The notes under the pieces are model-generated. The model searched no databases. It had not been told where the DNA came from and saw only the letters and a list, made by a program, of their open reading frames with translations. From positions 1 through 64,000 of the forward strand of contig NZ_JACHXU010000010.1 of assembly GCF_014192335.1 (NCBI RefSeq): a DNA stretch of 64,000 bases, written 5' to 3'. Position numbers and translations under genes: made by a program. Shown here one piece after another: positions 15,495 through 25,501 of the stretch (its first letter is position 1; each line of letters starts with the position of its first letter). This DNA is from Aporhodopirellula rubra (GTDB taxonomy: Bacteria; Planctomycetota; Planctomycetia; Pirellulales; Pirellulaceae).

Positions 15495-18208
15495 TCGGAT
15501 TTACCCGCGTTCGTGTCCGCAGCGCTGCTCTTGCGTTTGCGGTTGGGCTTTGACTTGCCGGGGCGAGCAGATTCTTCCTTGGCAGGTTTGTCATCGGATG
15601 CTTCGGAGTCGGATGCTTCGGAGTCAGATGCTTTGCCAGTGGATGATTTGGAATCGGAGGTCTCTGATTCGGCTCCCTTTTCTTTGGAAACCTTCTCGAC
15701 GGAGTCCTTCTCCGATTTGTCTGATGCGTCGTCCCTGTCATCGGAGTCATCCTCGTCGGAATCGGTTTCGTCGTCGTCATCATCATCATCGCCACGTGCC
15801 TTTTGCATCGCGTTCTTCTTCTTTTCATCCTTGAACAGTTTGAACCGGGTGGGTTCGAGTTTCGGCGGCCAGTGATTGTTCGCGGTGTCGGTATCGGCGA
15901 TTTCGCGTTTGGGATCGATTTCGACCCGCACGATTTCCTTTTCCGTCAGCAGCAGCTTTTTGACTTCTTTGGAATTGTATCGCCAGATTTCCGGCGGCAG
16001 CATCAATTGCTCTTGGGTGCTATCCGCGTAGTAGACCCGCAACGGAATCGGCATCACGAGGCCGCCCTTGTTGATGAACTTGAGCACGTAGAACTGCGTC
16101 GTTCGTTGCAGCAACGCACGCTCGTCTTCGTCGAGTCGGTCGAGGAATTTCTGATACGTCTTGCGATCGGATTCTTCGACTTTGTCTTCGTCGTATTCCG
16201 GGGAATTGTAAAAATCTTTCAGGCCGGGCTGCCATTCGATGCGTCGGGGCAGATTGCGGTTGAGTTCATCCGAGGGAGTGTCTTCCCGTGTGTCGTCTTC
16301 GCGACGTTTGCGCTCGTGAGCTTCATCGGGATCACCGCTGTCAATCACGTACAGTTCCACTGAATCGATCGCGATGTCGACATGTTCGGTGCTGTAGAAC
16401 CATCCTCGCCAGAACCAATCAAGGTTTGTTCCGGCGGCGTCTTCCATCGAACGGAAGAAGTCGGCGGGCGTGGGCCGTTTGAATTTCCATCGGCGGCAAT
16501 ATTCCCGAAACGCGAAATCGAATCGTTCGCGACCAAGGATGGTGTCTCGCAAAATGTTCAGTGCCGTGGCGGGTTTCGCGTATGCGTTGGCGCCGAATTG
16601 CAGAATTTCGTCGCTGCCGGTCATGATCGGTCGTTGGCGTCCGCCCCGCATGTAGGGAACGATTTTTTCCGCCGGACCACGACTCGATGGATAGTCTTCT
16701 TCCCATTCTTGTTCGGCGAGGTATTGCAGGAACGTGTTGAGGCCCTCGTCCATCCACGTCCACTGACGTTCGTCGCTGTTGACGATCATCGGGAAGAAAT
16801 TGTGGCCGACCTCGTGAATGATCACACTGATCAATCCGTACTTCGTCGCTTTGCTGTACGATCCGTCGTCTTCGGGGCGAGGTCCGTTGAAACAGATCAT
16901 CGGATACTCCATCCCATAGACCGGACCGTTCACGCTGATGGCGACGTCGTAGGGATAATCGAATGTGTATCGGCCGTAGACCTCGAGGGTGTGTGCGATT
17001 GCCTCGGTCGAGTACTGACTCCACAGCGGTTCGGCTTCGTTGGGATAGAACGACATCGCGGTCACGGTGCGATCACCGATCTGAACGGGCATCGCATCCC
17101 AGATGAATTTGCGACTGGCCGCCCAGGCAAAATCACGGACGTTCTTTGCGTTGAACACCCATGTCTTCGTCTCGACCGATTTGCCGGACTGTTTGCCCGA
17201 TCGTTTCTTGGTCTTGGATGATTTGGAAGCACGCGCCGTCTCGTTCGCCTTGGCTTCCTCAGGTGTGACGATGAAAGTGGGTTTGGTGTTTTCGTGAATC
17301 GAACCGAGCCGCTCGATCCATTCCTCTTTCAAAACGTCCTGCGGGTTGGACAACGTTCCCGTTGCCGTGACGACCATGTCAGCGGGCACGGTGATGTTGA
17401 CTTTGTAGTCGCCGAGTTCCAACGTGAACTCACCACTGCCGAGGAATTGGTCGTGCTGCCAACCGGTGTAGTCGGTGTACGCGGCAACGCGAGGGAAGCA
17501 TTGAGCAATTTCGTAGATCGCGTTGTCGTCTTCGTCGAAGTATTCGTATCCGCCGCGGGCTCGAATCACGGTGGCATCGACGATGTTGTAGTGATACGCA
17601 ATCGCGATCGTGGTGGACTCTCCCGCGGGCAACGGTTCGGGCAGATCGACCCGCATCATCGTGTCGACGATCACGTGATGCAGTTCCGATTCGCTTTCGC
17701 GTGCGGATCGTTTGCTAGACCGCTTCGGCGACTCGGCCAGCGTGACTGAGTCGATGTTATATCCGCCGTCGAATGTTTCTTGGGCGAGCAGCGATTGCAC
17801 GGACTTGAATGGCGATCTGCCCCCGAGCGAGGGTGCGGTGCGGCTTTGCACGGCGGCCGAATCGTTGCGGAAACGGTTCTGGTCGAGTTGGAACCAGACG
17901 TAGGTGAGCGTGTGAGGTGAGTCGTTGTGATAGGTGATTCGGCATTCACCCGAGAGACTCCGTTCGGAATCGTTCAGTGTGATGTCGATGTCGTAGTCGG
18001 CCCGTTGTTGCCAGTAGAGCGGTCCGGGGGCGCCCGAGGCGGTGCGGTAAACACCCGGCGTCGGTAACCAGCTTTGGATCGGGTGGAACGGGTCGCGAGC
18101 GTCGCTGTGTTTGAGATTGGGTAGCGGTTGAGCGGAAACCGAACCTGCACAAACGCACGCCAAGACAATCAAATAGACGAATCGAATCACAAAACACCTC
18201 AAAGCCAC
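15491..18208 (-). CDS. M1-family zinc aminopeptidase with long charged tail
   Basis: A 905-residue secreted metallopeptidase. The leader has the hydrophobic run IRFVYLIVLACVCAGSVSA. The start is GTG at 18208; a second GTG at 18190 would give a tighter signal peptide. The M1 beta-domain precedes the exopeptidase motif GMEYP (near residue 430). The zinc site is HEVGH with His465, Glu466 and His469, and the third ligand is Glu488 in WMDEGLNTF, exactly 19 residues after the second His. The last about 110 residues are lysine, aspartate, serine and glutamate low-complexity with SDSEASDSEASDD repeats. It should trim N-terminal residues from exported or imported peptides. A complete oligopeptide ABC operon lies just upstream on the same strand. 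Confidence 0.9.
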   Translation of the reverse strand: MALRCFVIRFVYLIVLACVCAGSVSAQPLPNLKHSDARDPFHPIQSWLPTPGVYRTASGAPGPLYWQQRADYDIDITLNDSERSLSGECRITYHNDSPHTLTYVWFQLDQNRFRNDSAAVQSRTAPSLGGRSPFKSVQSLLAQETFDGGYNIDSVTLAESPKRSSKRSARESESELHHVIVDTMMRVDLPEPLPAGESTTIAIAYHYNIVDATVIRARGGYEYFDEDDNAIYEIAQCFPRVAAYTDYTGWQHDQFLGSGEFTLELGDYKVNITVPADMVVTATGTLSNPQDVLKEEWIERLGSIHENTKPTFIVTPEEAKANETARASKSSKTKKRSGKQSGKSVETKTWVFNAKNVRDFAWAASRKFIWDAMPVQIGDRTVTAMSFYPNEAEPLWSQYSTEAIAHTLEVYGRYTFDYPYDVAISVNGPVYGMEYPMICFNGPRPEDDGSYSKATKYGLISVIIHEVGHNFFPMIVNSDERQWTWMDEGLNTFLQYLAEQEWEEDYPSSRGPAEKIVPYMRGGRQRPIMTGSDEILQFGANAYAKPATALNILRDTILGRERFDFAFREYCRRWKFKRPTPADFFRSMEDAAGTNLDWFWRGWFYSTEHVDIAIDSVELYVIDSGDPDEAHERKRREDDTREDTPSDELNRNLPRRIEWQPGLKDFYNSPEYDEDKVEESDRKTYQKFLDRLDEDERALLQRTTQFYVLKFINKGGLVMPIPLRVYYADSTQEQLMLPPEIWRYNSKEVKKLLLTEKEIVRVEIDPKREIADTDTANNHWPPKLEPTRFKLFKDEKKKNAMQKARGDDDDDDDETDSDEDDSDDRDDASDKSEKDSVEKVSKEKGAESETSDSKSSTGKASDSEASDSEASDDKPAKEESARPGKSKPNRKRKSSAADTNAGKSE

Positions 18209-18474
18209 GAATCACGAGAAGCGATCATCATAATCGCAGATCAGTGGATTTCAGCCCCGGCGAAGCCGGTTCGTTCATTCTTTGACGGAGTGGTTTCGAT
18301 CCCTCAAACCAAATGCCTATAAGGTTTTAGGAACGCCCGTTAAAGGCCACGTCCGAGCAAGCGTCAAAACAAGTTTGGGCTGAATTTTCGGATGCCGGGA
18401 CATGCCAATACCGGCAAAGCAAAAGACGTGATCGCAAGTTCGACGGCACATGCTTTCGCAAACGTTGCTTCGGC

Positions 18475-19503
18475 CTAATTGGTTTGTGCGCTTTTTGCGG
18501 TGAGGGCTTCTTCACGGACCCAGCACGCCGCTGCGTGATTCTTCGGCGGCAGTTCGGGACGATCGGTAATGCATCGATCGATCTTCACCGGGCATCGGTC
18601 TGCGAACGCGCATCCGGGATAGTAAACGTCGGGTGACGGAACCTCACCGGACAGGACAATACGCTGCCGCTTCGACGCGATTTCGGGATCCGGCACCGGA
18701 ACGGCGGAGAGAAGGGCTTCCGTATAAGGATGTTTGGGCCCGGCGTACAAGTCTTCTGATTTCGCCAATTCGACGATGCGTCCGAGGTACATCACGCCGA
18801 CGCGGGTCGCGATGTGGCGAACGATGGCCAGATCGTGAGCGATGAACAGATAGGACAATCCGAGTTTCTGTTGCAGATCCATCAACAGGTTGATGATCTG
18901 AGCTTGGATGGAAACATCGAGTGCCGAGACGGGTTCGTCGCATAGGATCAAATCGGGCTGGACCGCGAGTGCCCGGGCGATTCCGATCCGTTGCCGCTGG
19001 CCGCCACTGAATTCGTGGGGGTATCGGTTGAGGAACCGTGGGTTGAGTCCGACGAGTTCCATCAAACGGAGGACTTCGAGTTTGCGATCTCGGCCGCGTG
19101 CGAGCGAGTGTACGACGAGCGGTTCGCCAATAATTCCACCAACGGTCATTCGCGGGTTGAGCGACGCGAACGGGTCTTGGAAAACCATCTGAACGCGTCG
19201 GCGATATGGCAACATCGCCGCATCGGACATCCCGGCAATCGAGACTCCGTCGACGCGCACGTCGCCGCTCGTCGGAGAAACGAGGTTGATGATCGCTCGT
19301 GCGGTGGTGGATTTTCCGCATCCCGATTCACCGACGAGTCCGAGCGTCTCGCCGCGGGCGATGTCGAACGAAATGCCATCAACAGCGCGGATGACCCCTT
19401 TTTGAGAGTTGAACAACGATCCGCGTCGAAACGGAAAGTGCACCTTCAGGTCACGGACACTGAGCAGCGGGGTGTCGGTCGAATTCATTTGAGTGTCATT
19501 CAT
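18475..19503 (-). CDS. Peptide ABC transporter ATPase, OppF type
   Basis: A 342-residue ATP-binding subunit of a peptide/nickel family importer. Walker [10 protein letters not shown] is at residues 58-66, the ABC signature FSGGQRQR near 168, Walker B LILCDEP near 190 and the switch His (FIAHD) near 225. The C-terminal oligopeptide/dipeptide domain carries the Cys-rich [15 protein letters not shown] segment found in Opp/Dpp ATPases, some of which bind an iron-sulfur cluster there. It is the last gene of the five-gene operon, and its start overlaps the stop of the OppD-type gene by 4 bases. Confidence 0.93.
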   Translation of the reverse strand: MNDTQMNSTDTPLLSVRDLKVHFPFRRGSLFNSQKGVIRAVDGISFDIARGETLGLVGESGCGKSTTARAIINLVSPTSGDVRVDGVSIAGMSDAAMLPYRRRVQMVFQDPFASLNPRMTVGGIIGEPLVVHSLARGRDRKLEVLRLMELVGLNPRFLNRYPHEFSGGQRQRIGIARALAVQPDLILCDEPVSALDVSIQAQIINLLMDLQQKLGLSYLFIAHDLAIVRHIATRVGVMYLGRIVELAKSEDLYAGPKHPYTEALLSAVPVPDPEIASKRQRIVLSGEVPSPDVYYPGCAFADRCPVKIDRCITDRPELPPKNHAAACWVREEALTAKSAQTN

Positions 19504-20564
19504 TGACGCGTCTCCCCGGTGTTGACGTCGGCGTGGCAGGCGGCCAGGTGCGGTTCGCTGCCGAGGCTCTCACGCGGCGTCAGAATCGGATCGTCCGTTT
19601 GGCAACGCTCGAACCGATGTTCACAACGATCACGGAACGAACAACCGACGATCGGCTGCGACAAGTCCGGCGGTTGACCGGGGATCGCGGCGAGTGGTTC
19701 GTCGCGGTTCGATTCAACGTTCGGCAATGAACCGAGCAACCCGATCGTGTAAGGATGTTGGGGGGCGGCGAACAGTGATCGGACGTCTGCTTTCTCAACG
19801 ATCCGTCCGGCGTACATCACCAACACGCGGTCGGCCACGCCAGCGACGACGCCGAGATCGTGCGTGATCAACACAATCGCGGTTCCCTTGCGTGCCTGCA
19901 GGTCGGCGAGCAGTTCCATGATTTGCGCCTGAATCGTCACGTCGAGCGCCGTTGTCGGTTCGTCGGCGATCAACAGTTCTGGTTCGCACGATAAGGCCAT
20001 CGCGATCATCACGCGTTGCCGCATCCCGCCGCTGAATTGATGCGGATAATCTCGCAGCCGTTTCTCGGGCGCGGTGATGCCGACGAGGCCTAGCATCTCG
20101 ATCGCCCGCTTGCGAGCATCATGCCGCGTCAGACTGAGGTGCAACCGTGTCATTTCGGTGAGTTGCTGTTCCACCGTCATCAACGGGTTCAGCGCTGTCA
20201 TCGGGTCTTGAAAGATCATCGCGATGTGTCGGCCGCGGACGCTTTGCAGGCCGCGATCGGACATCGACAGCAAATCGCGGCCGCCGAAGAACGCCTGCCC
20301 GCTGTCGATGTTTCCCGGCGGTTTGGGGACGAGGCCCATCATCGCGAGGTTCGTCACACTCTTGCCGCTGCCGCTCTCGCCCACGATCGCAACGGTTTCT
20401 CCGGCGCGGACGTCGAAGGAAACGCCCCGGACCGCGCGGACCATGCCCTCGTCGGTCTTGAAGCTGACGTGCAGATCGTTGACCCGCAGAATCGGCTCGT
20501 CAGAGGATTTCGTTTGAGACGATTCGGTTGCAGTCGTCGTGTTTTGAGGATCCGTTTGCGTCAT
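19500..20564 (-). CDS. Peptide ABC transporter ATPase, OppD type
   Basis: A 354-residue partner ATPase. After a polar N-terminal extension of about 22 residues come Walker A GESGSGKS (62-69), signature FSGGMRQR near 170, Walker B LLIADEP near 190 and LITHD near 225. The C-terminal [15 protein letters not shown] segment is the oligopeptide domain. It would pair with the OppF-type subunit to drive import of peptides. It overlaps both neighbours by 4 bases (ATGA), which keeps subunit stoichiometry linked. Confidence 0.93.
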   Translation of the reverse strand: MTQTDPQNTTTATESSQTKSSDEPILRVNDLHVSFKTDEGMVRAVRGVSFDVRAGETVAIVGESGSGKSVTNLAMMGLVPKPPGNIDSGQAFFGGRDLLSMSDRGLQSVRGRHIAMIFQDPMTALNPLMTVEQQLTEMTRLHLSLTRHDARKRAIEMLGLVGITAPEKRLRDYPHQFSGGMRQRVMIAMALSCEPELLIADEPTTALDVTIQAQIMELLADLQARKGTAIVLITHDLGVVAGVADRVLVMYAGRIVEKADVRSLFAAPQHPYTIGLLGSLPNVESNRDEPLAAIPGQPPDLSQPIVGCSFRDRCEHRFERCQTDDPILTPRESLGSEPHLAACHADVNTGETRQ

Positions 20565-21826
20565 GATCGGTTTTTCATTTTCGGGTCCAAGGCGTCACGG
20601 AGTCCATCGCCCAAGAAGTTCAGTGCGAACAACGTTAACGCGAGTGCCGCGCCGGGAAAGACCACCACCCACCAAAACAGTTTGACGATCGAGAGAGCTT
20701 CGACGCCGTCGTTGAGCAACAGTCCGAGTGAAACGTCGGGCGGCGAAACGCCGAGCCCGAGGAACGACAAGAACGCCTCGAACAACATCACCGAGGGAAT
20801 GGTCAGGGTCAGATAAACGATCACGACACCGAGCGTGTTGGGCACGACGTGGCGGAAGATGATCCGTGCCGGGGATGCCCCAACGGTTCGAGCGGCCTCG
20901 ACGAATTGTTCATGTCGCAACGAGAGGACTTGGCCACGAACGACGCGGGACATTGTTAACCAGTAGATCGCACCGATGATGATGTAGAAAATCGTGATTT
21001 GCTCGATGCCGTACTGATCGAGGATTTTCTTGACGCTGTCTTCGCCCAAGAACGTGACCAAGAAAATAACGACGAAGATGAACGGGATCGAATACAGCAT
21101 GTCGACGATCCGCATCATCACGGCGTCGACGGTGCCTCCGAGATATCCCGCGATTGCACCGTAGCTGACCCCGATGATCAAACTGACGATCGTCGCAACG
21201 ATTCCGACAACGAGCGAAACTCGCGAACCCCAAAACACACGTGCGAGTAGATCGCGTCCGAGTTTGTCGGTTCCAAACAAAGAGGGCACTGCCCAGTCAC
21301 CGAAGATTGCCACTCGCACGCGGCACATAGTGAACGCGACCGGGCCGAGTTGATTCCACAATTGATTGAACGGGTGTTCGACGGTGGCTCGATTATCGAA
21401 CGCTTCGAGACGTTCGGTTCGTTTGGACACGTCTTCGATCGCCAGGATTTCGGCACGTTCCTCCGCCACCTCGGCTTGATACTTTGCCAATTGCGATGTC
21501 AAACGACCGTCTTCGAATTTCAAACCGTCGCGACTGCCCATGACGACGGTGTCGAAATTTGGCGGCAGGAAACGACGGTTGTTCAGGTCTTTGTCGACGG
21601 GGCTCTGCAGCGGCAGTAACGGCGTGAAGATCGCAGCCAACATCAACGTGACGAGGAACAAAAGCGACGCCATCGCCGGTCGGTTTCGACGCAAACGACG
21701 CCACGCGTCTTGCCATAACGAAACGCCACGGATCTCGCGAGACTCCTGGAGGATTCTCGCCAGTGCCGCTTCGTCGGGCCCCGCAACGGGACGTGACGGA
21801 AGGGAGGGAGGAGTTGATTCGCTCAT
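20561..21826 (-). CDS. Peptide ABC transporter permease, OppC type
   Basis: A 421-residue inner-membrane permease. One membrane helix (about 52-75) is followed by a long polar, partly coiled segment (about 80-150, RLTSQLAKYQAEVAEERAEI) and then the BPD_transp_1 core with five helices. The EAA-type loop is EAARTVGASPARIIFRHVVPN near residue 310. The extra-cytoplasmic insert makes it about 120 residues longer than E. coli OppC (about 300). It overlaps the neighbouring genes by 4 bases on each side. Confidence 0.9.
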   Translation of the reverse strand: MSESTPPSLPSRPVAGPDEAALARILQESREIRGVSLWQDAWRRLRRNRPAMASLLFLVTLMLAAIFTPLLPLQSPVDKDLNNRRFLPPNFDTVVMGSRDGLKFEDGRLTSQLAKYQAEVAEERAEILAIEDVSKRTERLEAFDNRATVEHPFNQLWNQLGPVAFTMCRVRVAIFGDWAVPSLFGTDKLGRDLLARVFWGSRVSLVVGIVATIVSLIIGVSYGAIAGYLGGTVDAVMMRIVDMLYSIPFIFVVIFLVTFLGEDSVKKILDQYGIEQITIFYIIIGAIYWLTMSRVVRGQVLSLRHEQFVEAARTVGASPARIIFRHVVPNTLGVVIVYLTLTIPSVMLFEAFLSFLGLGVSPPDVSLGLLLNDGVEALSIVKLFWWVVVFPGAALALTLFALNFLGDGLRDALDPKMKNRS

Positions 21827-22752
21827 TGCAATTTCACCCGCGGGTCAATGACGGCGTACGATAAGTCGACCAACGAATTCATGACGAACAACAACACTGT
21901 GTAGGTCAGCACCATGCCCATCGCGAGCGTGTAGTCGCGTTGGGTGGCGGCGTAGATGAAGTGGCTGCCGATTCCGGGTAACGCAAAGATTTTCTCGAGT
22001 ACGAGCGAGCCGGTCAGGACGCTCGCCGTGGCCGGACCGAGGTAGGACACCACCGGCAACAGGGCTCCGGGCAGGACGTGTTTCAAAATCACCGTTTTCT
22101 TTGGAAGGCCTTTTGCGAATGCAGTCCGCACGTGTTCGCGGCCGAGCACCTCCAACATTCCCGCTCGCGTCAATCGAGCGATGTACGCCGCGACGGGTGC
22201 CCCCAAACACAAGGCGGGCAACGCCACCTGACGCAGCGTTCCCCAACCGGCGGCGGGGAAGATCGGGATGATGAACACGAACAACAGAATCGCCAGCGAT
22301 GCTAAGACAAAGTTCGGTATCGCGATCCCGAGCACCGCCGTTCCCATCAAAGCCAAGTCGCCGACGGATCCTCGATAAACGGCCGACACCACCCCCGCGG
22401 TGACACCGAGCGAGAGGGCGAAGACGAGAGCCAGGATCGCGAGTGATGCGGAAACGGGGAAGCCTTCGGCGAGCACTTCGTTGACCGTGTAGTCCTCGAG
22501 CCGGATTGAAACGCCGAGGTCACCGCGGGTGACGATGCCGACGAGGTAATCGGTGTACTGCTCGATCGGTGGTGCGTCGAGGTTGTAGCGTGCCCGGAGT
22601 TGGCGTTCGATCGCCGGAGGCACCGTTCGCTCGCTGCTGAACGGGTTGCCGGGGACGGCTCGCATCAGCACGAACGAGACCGTGTACACCGCCCACACCG
22701 TGAGCAGCATCCATCCGAATCGCCGGATCGTGTAACTGAGTATGTCTTTCAC
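21823..22752 (-). CDS. Peptide ABC transporter permease, OppB type
   Basis: A 309-residue permease with the usual OppB/DppB layout: a first helix at about 10-30 (RFGWMLLTVWAVYTVSFVLMR) with the AVPGNPF motif just after it, a periplasmic loop, and five more helices. The EAA-like loop is VRTAFAKGLPKKTVILKHVLP near residue 225. Length is normal for the family. It starts within the stop of the solute-binding protein gene (ATGA) and ends within the start of the OppC-type gene. Confidence 0.92.
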   Translation of the reverse strand: MKDILSYTIRRFGWMLLTVWAVYTVSFVLMRAVPGNPFSSERTVPPAIERQLRARYNLDAPPIEQYTDYLVGIVTRGDLGVSIRLEDYTVNEVLAEGFPVSASLAILALVFALSLGVTAGVVSAVYRGSVGDLALMGTAVLGIAIPNFVLASLAILLFVFIIPIFPAAGWGTLRQVALPALCLGAPVAAYIARLTRAGMLEVLGREHVRTAFAKGLPKKTVILKHVLPGALLPVVSYLGPATASVLTGSLVLEKIFALPGIGSHFIYAATQRDYTLAMGMVLTYTVLLFVMNSLVDLSYAVIDPRVKLQ

Positions 22753-24992
22753 TGGGCCGATACCCTTTCTGCGTTGTGGCGAATCGACACGCTGGGCCGG
22801 TCGCGGTGAGAGCTGGAATTGGGTGGTGCCAGGGGAACCGAAACTCGCCGTGGCGTGTTCCTCGGTTCCTTGCGGGCTGACTCATTTGACAGTCGCGTGA
22901 CGTCGGTCTCGTCGCGACGCCCCGCATTCAAAATCGGGAGGCCCGGGAACAGTCCGTTGCCCGCGACGACTCGAGGTTGGCTTTGCCGTTTGGCGATGAC
23001 ATCGGACCCGGCCGACTCGTCGATGCTCATCAGGTGCAACGGGTGCAGATCCTGTGGGCTGGGGAAGAAGCCCTTGATTCGCGGTTTGACCATGTTGATG
23101 CCCACGTAGAAATACAGCGGGATGACTGGCATCTCGTCAATCCAAATCGCCTCCGCTTCGGCGAGCAGTTTCATTCGCGTTTCCGCGTCGCTCTCCGCAG
23201 CGGCGGATTTCAGTAATTGATCGAACTTCGCGTTCGACCAACCCGTGCTGTTTTGCGGGCCATCGGTCAACCAAAGATCCAGGAACGTGTTTGGGTCCGC
23301 GTAGTCGGCGATCCATCCCGCACGTGCGATGTCGTAATCGATTTGGTTGGTCTTATCGAGGAAGCTGCCCCATTCCATGTTCTGCAATTCTAACTTCACG
23401 TTGAGGTTGTTTTGCAATTGTTGCTGGACGACTTCGGCGATCGCTCGGTGACCTTCACTCGTGTTGTACAGCACCGTGATTTTTGGAATGCCACGCCCAC
23501 CCGGGTACCCTGCTTCGGTGAGCAACCGTTTGGCTTCGGCGAGGTCCGGTTTGAACCCTGGCGGTGGTTCGTAGCCCGCGATCCCCGGCGGCACCAACGC
23601 GTAGGCGGGGACTTGGCCTGCCTTAGCAACCTGGTCGACGATTTGTTGTCGGTCGATCGCCATCGAGATCGCTCGACGAACTCGCGGGTCGTCGAGCGGT
23701 TTGCGGGTCGTGTTCATGCGAAAGAAATACACCGACAACATTGGAGCGGCGTAGAAGTCGTCGCGTTGTTTCAGCGTTTCCATCAGGGCCGTGGGCGGGT
23801 CGGTGACCCAATCGATTTGTCCCGTCTCGTACATGTTCAGCGCCGTGTTTTGTCCCTCGGTCGATAGCGCATCGATCGTTTCGATCGCGACGCTGTCGGC
23901 ATCAAACCAACGTGGGTTTTTGACTAAGCGGACTCGGTCACGCAAGCGACGCATTCCGACGACGTAGGCGCCGTTGGAAACGATGTTTTCCGCTTTCGTC
24001 CACATCGGCATGCCGTGTTTTTCGATCACGTGACGCGGTACCGGGAACAACGGATAGTACGCCGTCAAACTCGGGAAGTATGGCAGCGGATCTTTCAGGT
24101 TCACTCTCAGCGTGTGGTCATCGGGAGTCTCGATGCCGCCGAGTTTCGAGAACGCGACGAGCACGTTGTGCACCCGCTGCGTGTCCTCATCGGCGACGGG
24201 AGAATTAGGGTCGGCGGTGAAGGTTTGCTGTGTCGTCGGTCCTTCCCAGTCGACTTCGCCGGAATCATCGACTTCCGCGACGTCGAGGACAAACACCCAC
24301 GACTCCTGCCAGTTCAGCATGCGTTCTTCGCGGTCCTCTTCCGTGGCACCGTTAGCGAATTCTGGTTCAGGCGGTTTGCGGATTTCACGTAACGTGCCGT
24401 ACCGCATCGTGCCGCGGGGGAAGTTCTGGATATTCAGTTCACCGGTATCGGCCTCGGTCGTTCCATCGGGATTGGGGCGGTCGAACAATTCGACTTCACA
24501 GCGATCGCCGACTTCAACGAGTCCAGAACTGAATTGTTCAGCAAAGGGGACACTGAACAATTGAAAGTTGTATTCGCAGGCCGTCGCCGGGTGCAGCATT
24601 CGGGTCCACGACCAAACGAAATCCTCCGACGTGATCGGCACGCCATCGGACCACACCGCGTCGTCTCGCAAATGAAACGTGTAGGTGAGTTTGTCGTCGG
24701 ATACTTCGTAACTCTCAGCAACGGCGGGTTGGGGGGACATCGGTTGCAAACCCGTCACGGGGTCAGGGGCGCCTTCGGGCAGCATTTGCAACAATCCCGA
24801 GAAGATGCCGAACAACACACGGCTTTCGGGTTGGCCGGTCGCCCGGTGCGGGTCGAGCGTTTTAGGGTCGGTCCCGTTTTGAATGCTGAAGTCGGCCGGA
24901 GGCATCGAGTCAAAGCGGGTCGCCCAAACGACGGCGATCCCCATGACCACCACGGCGAGGATCACGAAAAGACGTCGCAGTTCAGGAGGCAT
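22749..24992 (-). CDS. Peptide ABC transporter solute-binding protein, membrane anchored
   Basis: A 747-residue SBP_bac_5 protein. The N-terminus has a hydrophobic anchor (about residues 7-24) with no lipobox cysteine, so it is probably held by an uncleaved helix. The ligand domain begins with NGTDPKTLDPHRATGQPESRV, typical of OppA/DppA-type proteins. An insertion of roughly 100 residues (about 165-270, Glu/Asp-rich, with LNWQESWVFVLDV) interrupts the first lobe. A polar tail of about 75 residues follows the core. It is the first gene of the operon. The peptides taken up could feed the aminopeptidase-encoding region downstream. Confidence 0.9.
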   Translation of the reverse strand: MPPELRRLFVILAVVVMGIAVVWATRFDSMPPADFSIQNGTDPKTLDPHRATGQPESRVLFGIFSGLLQMLPEGAPDPVTGLQPMSPQPAVAESYEVSDDKLTYTFHLRDDAVWSDGVPITSEDFVWSWTRMLHPATACEYNFQLFSVPFAEQFSSGLVEVGDRCEVELFDRPNPDGTTEADTGELNIQNFPRGTMRYGTLREIRKPPEPEFANGATEEDREERMLNWQESWVFVLDVAEVDDSGEVDWEGPTTQQTFTADPNSPVADEDTQRVHNVLVAFSKLGGIETPDDHTLRVNLKDPLPYFPSLTAYYPLFPVPRHVIEKHGMPMWTKAENIVSNGAYVVGMRRLRDRVRLVKNPRWFDADSVAIETIDALSTEGQNTALNMYETGQIDWVTDPPTALMETLKQRDDFYAAPMLSVYFFRMNTTRKPLDDPRVRRAISMAIDRQQIVDQVAKAGQVPAYALVPPGIAGYEPPPGFKPDLAEAKRLLTEAGYPGGRGIPKITVLYNTSEGHRAIAEVVQQQLQNNLNVKLELQNMEWGSFLDKTNQIDYDIARAGWIADYADPNTFLDLWLTDGPQNSTGWSNAKFDQLLKSAAAESDAETRMKLLAEAEAIWIDEMPVIPLYFYVGINMVKPRIKGFFPSPQDLHPLHLMSIDESAGSDVIAKRQSQPRVVAGNGLFPGLPILNAGRRDETDVTRLSNESARKEPRNTPRRVSVPLAPPNSSSHRDRPSVSIRHNAERVSAQ

Positions 24993-25501
24993 ATTTTGAC
25001 GTTCGAAATTCGGGGGGGAAGGCGGCTAGTGACTCGCCATCGGCTTGAAGTTCAGAAGACACGGCATGGTGACCGAGGTCCGTGTCGAGCACGGGATTAA
25101 CCGTACCGCCTCGGTGAATCGTTGAATGGGGAGTGACGCCACAGGAATGAGGTCCGCGTTCGATGATTGGATCGGTTTCGTCAATATCGCCGCGTTCATT
25201 TTCGTGTTGTGCGCCGAACGAAATGGTGAGTCTTGTTTCGGTATGCCCGTATTCGATTGCTACCGGTGCGGTCTCCGCAATTGCTCGCGTGCGGTCTCCG
25301 CAATCATAACGGAGTCCACACACGTGTGTAGCATGCAACGACCAATCGAGATGCAGAACATCGCTAACACCACGCTGTTGGTCGCTATTGGGCAATTGTT
25401 ACGAAATATCATCCGCAACTGCAACGCAAATCACCCGCGGCGTTTGGGATACCGGGCCGCGGGAAAAATGCGAGGTTGAGACGGATGCAATGTCGAACGG
25501 G
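24993..25501. other. Intergenic region with a 16-base direct repeat
   Basis: 509 bases between the peptide transporter operon and the aminotransferase gene, both on the minus strand. A direct repeat GTGCGGTCTCCGCAAT occurs at 25266-25281 and 25289-25304. No coding sequence is convincing here. Confidence 0.6.
25266..25304. repeat. Tandem 16-base motif, two copies with 23-base spacing
   Basis: Two identical copies of GTGCGGTCTCCGCAAT separated by TGCTCGC. Each contains the short dyad GCGG-TCT-CCGC. The pair lies about 270-310 bases upstream of the solute-binding protein start, so a two-site operator is possible. Confidence 0.6.

Noticed and set aside
15331..15828. 165-codon Lys/Arg/Pro/Thr-rich open frame inside the M1 peptidase tail
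   Set aside because: Frame shadow of the low-complexity tail, with no independent start or leader.
25126..25479. 117-codon open frame upstream of the peptide operon
   Set aside because: Contains the tandem repeat in its middle and has no protein-like pattern.
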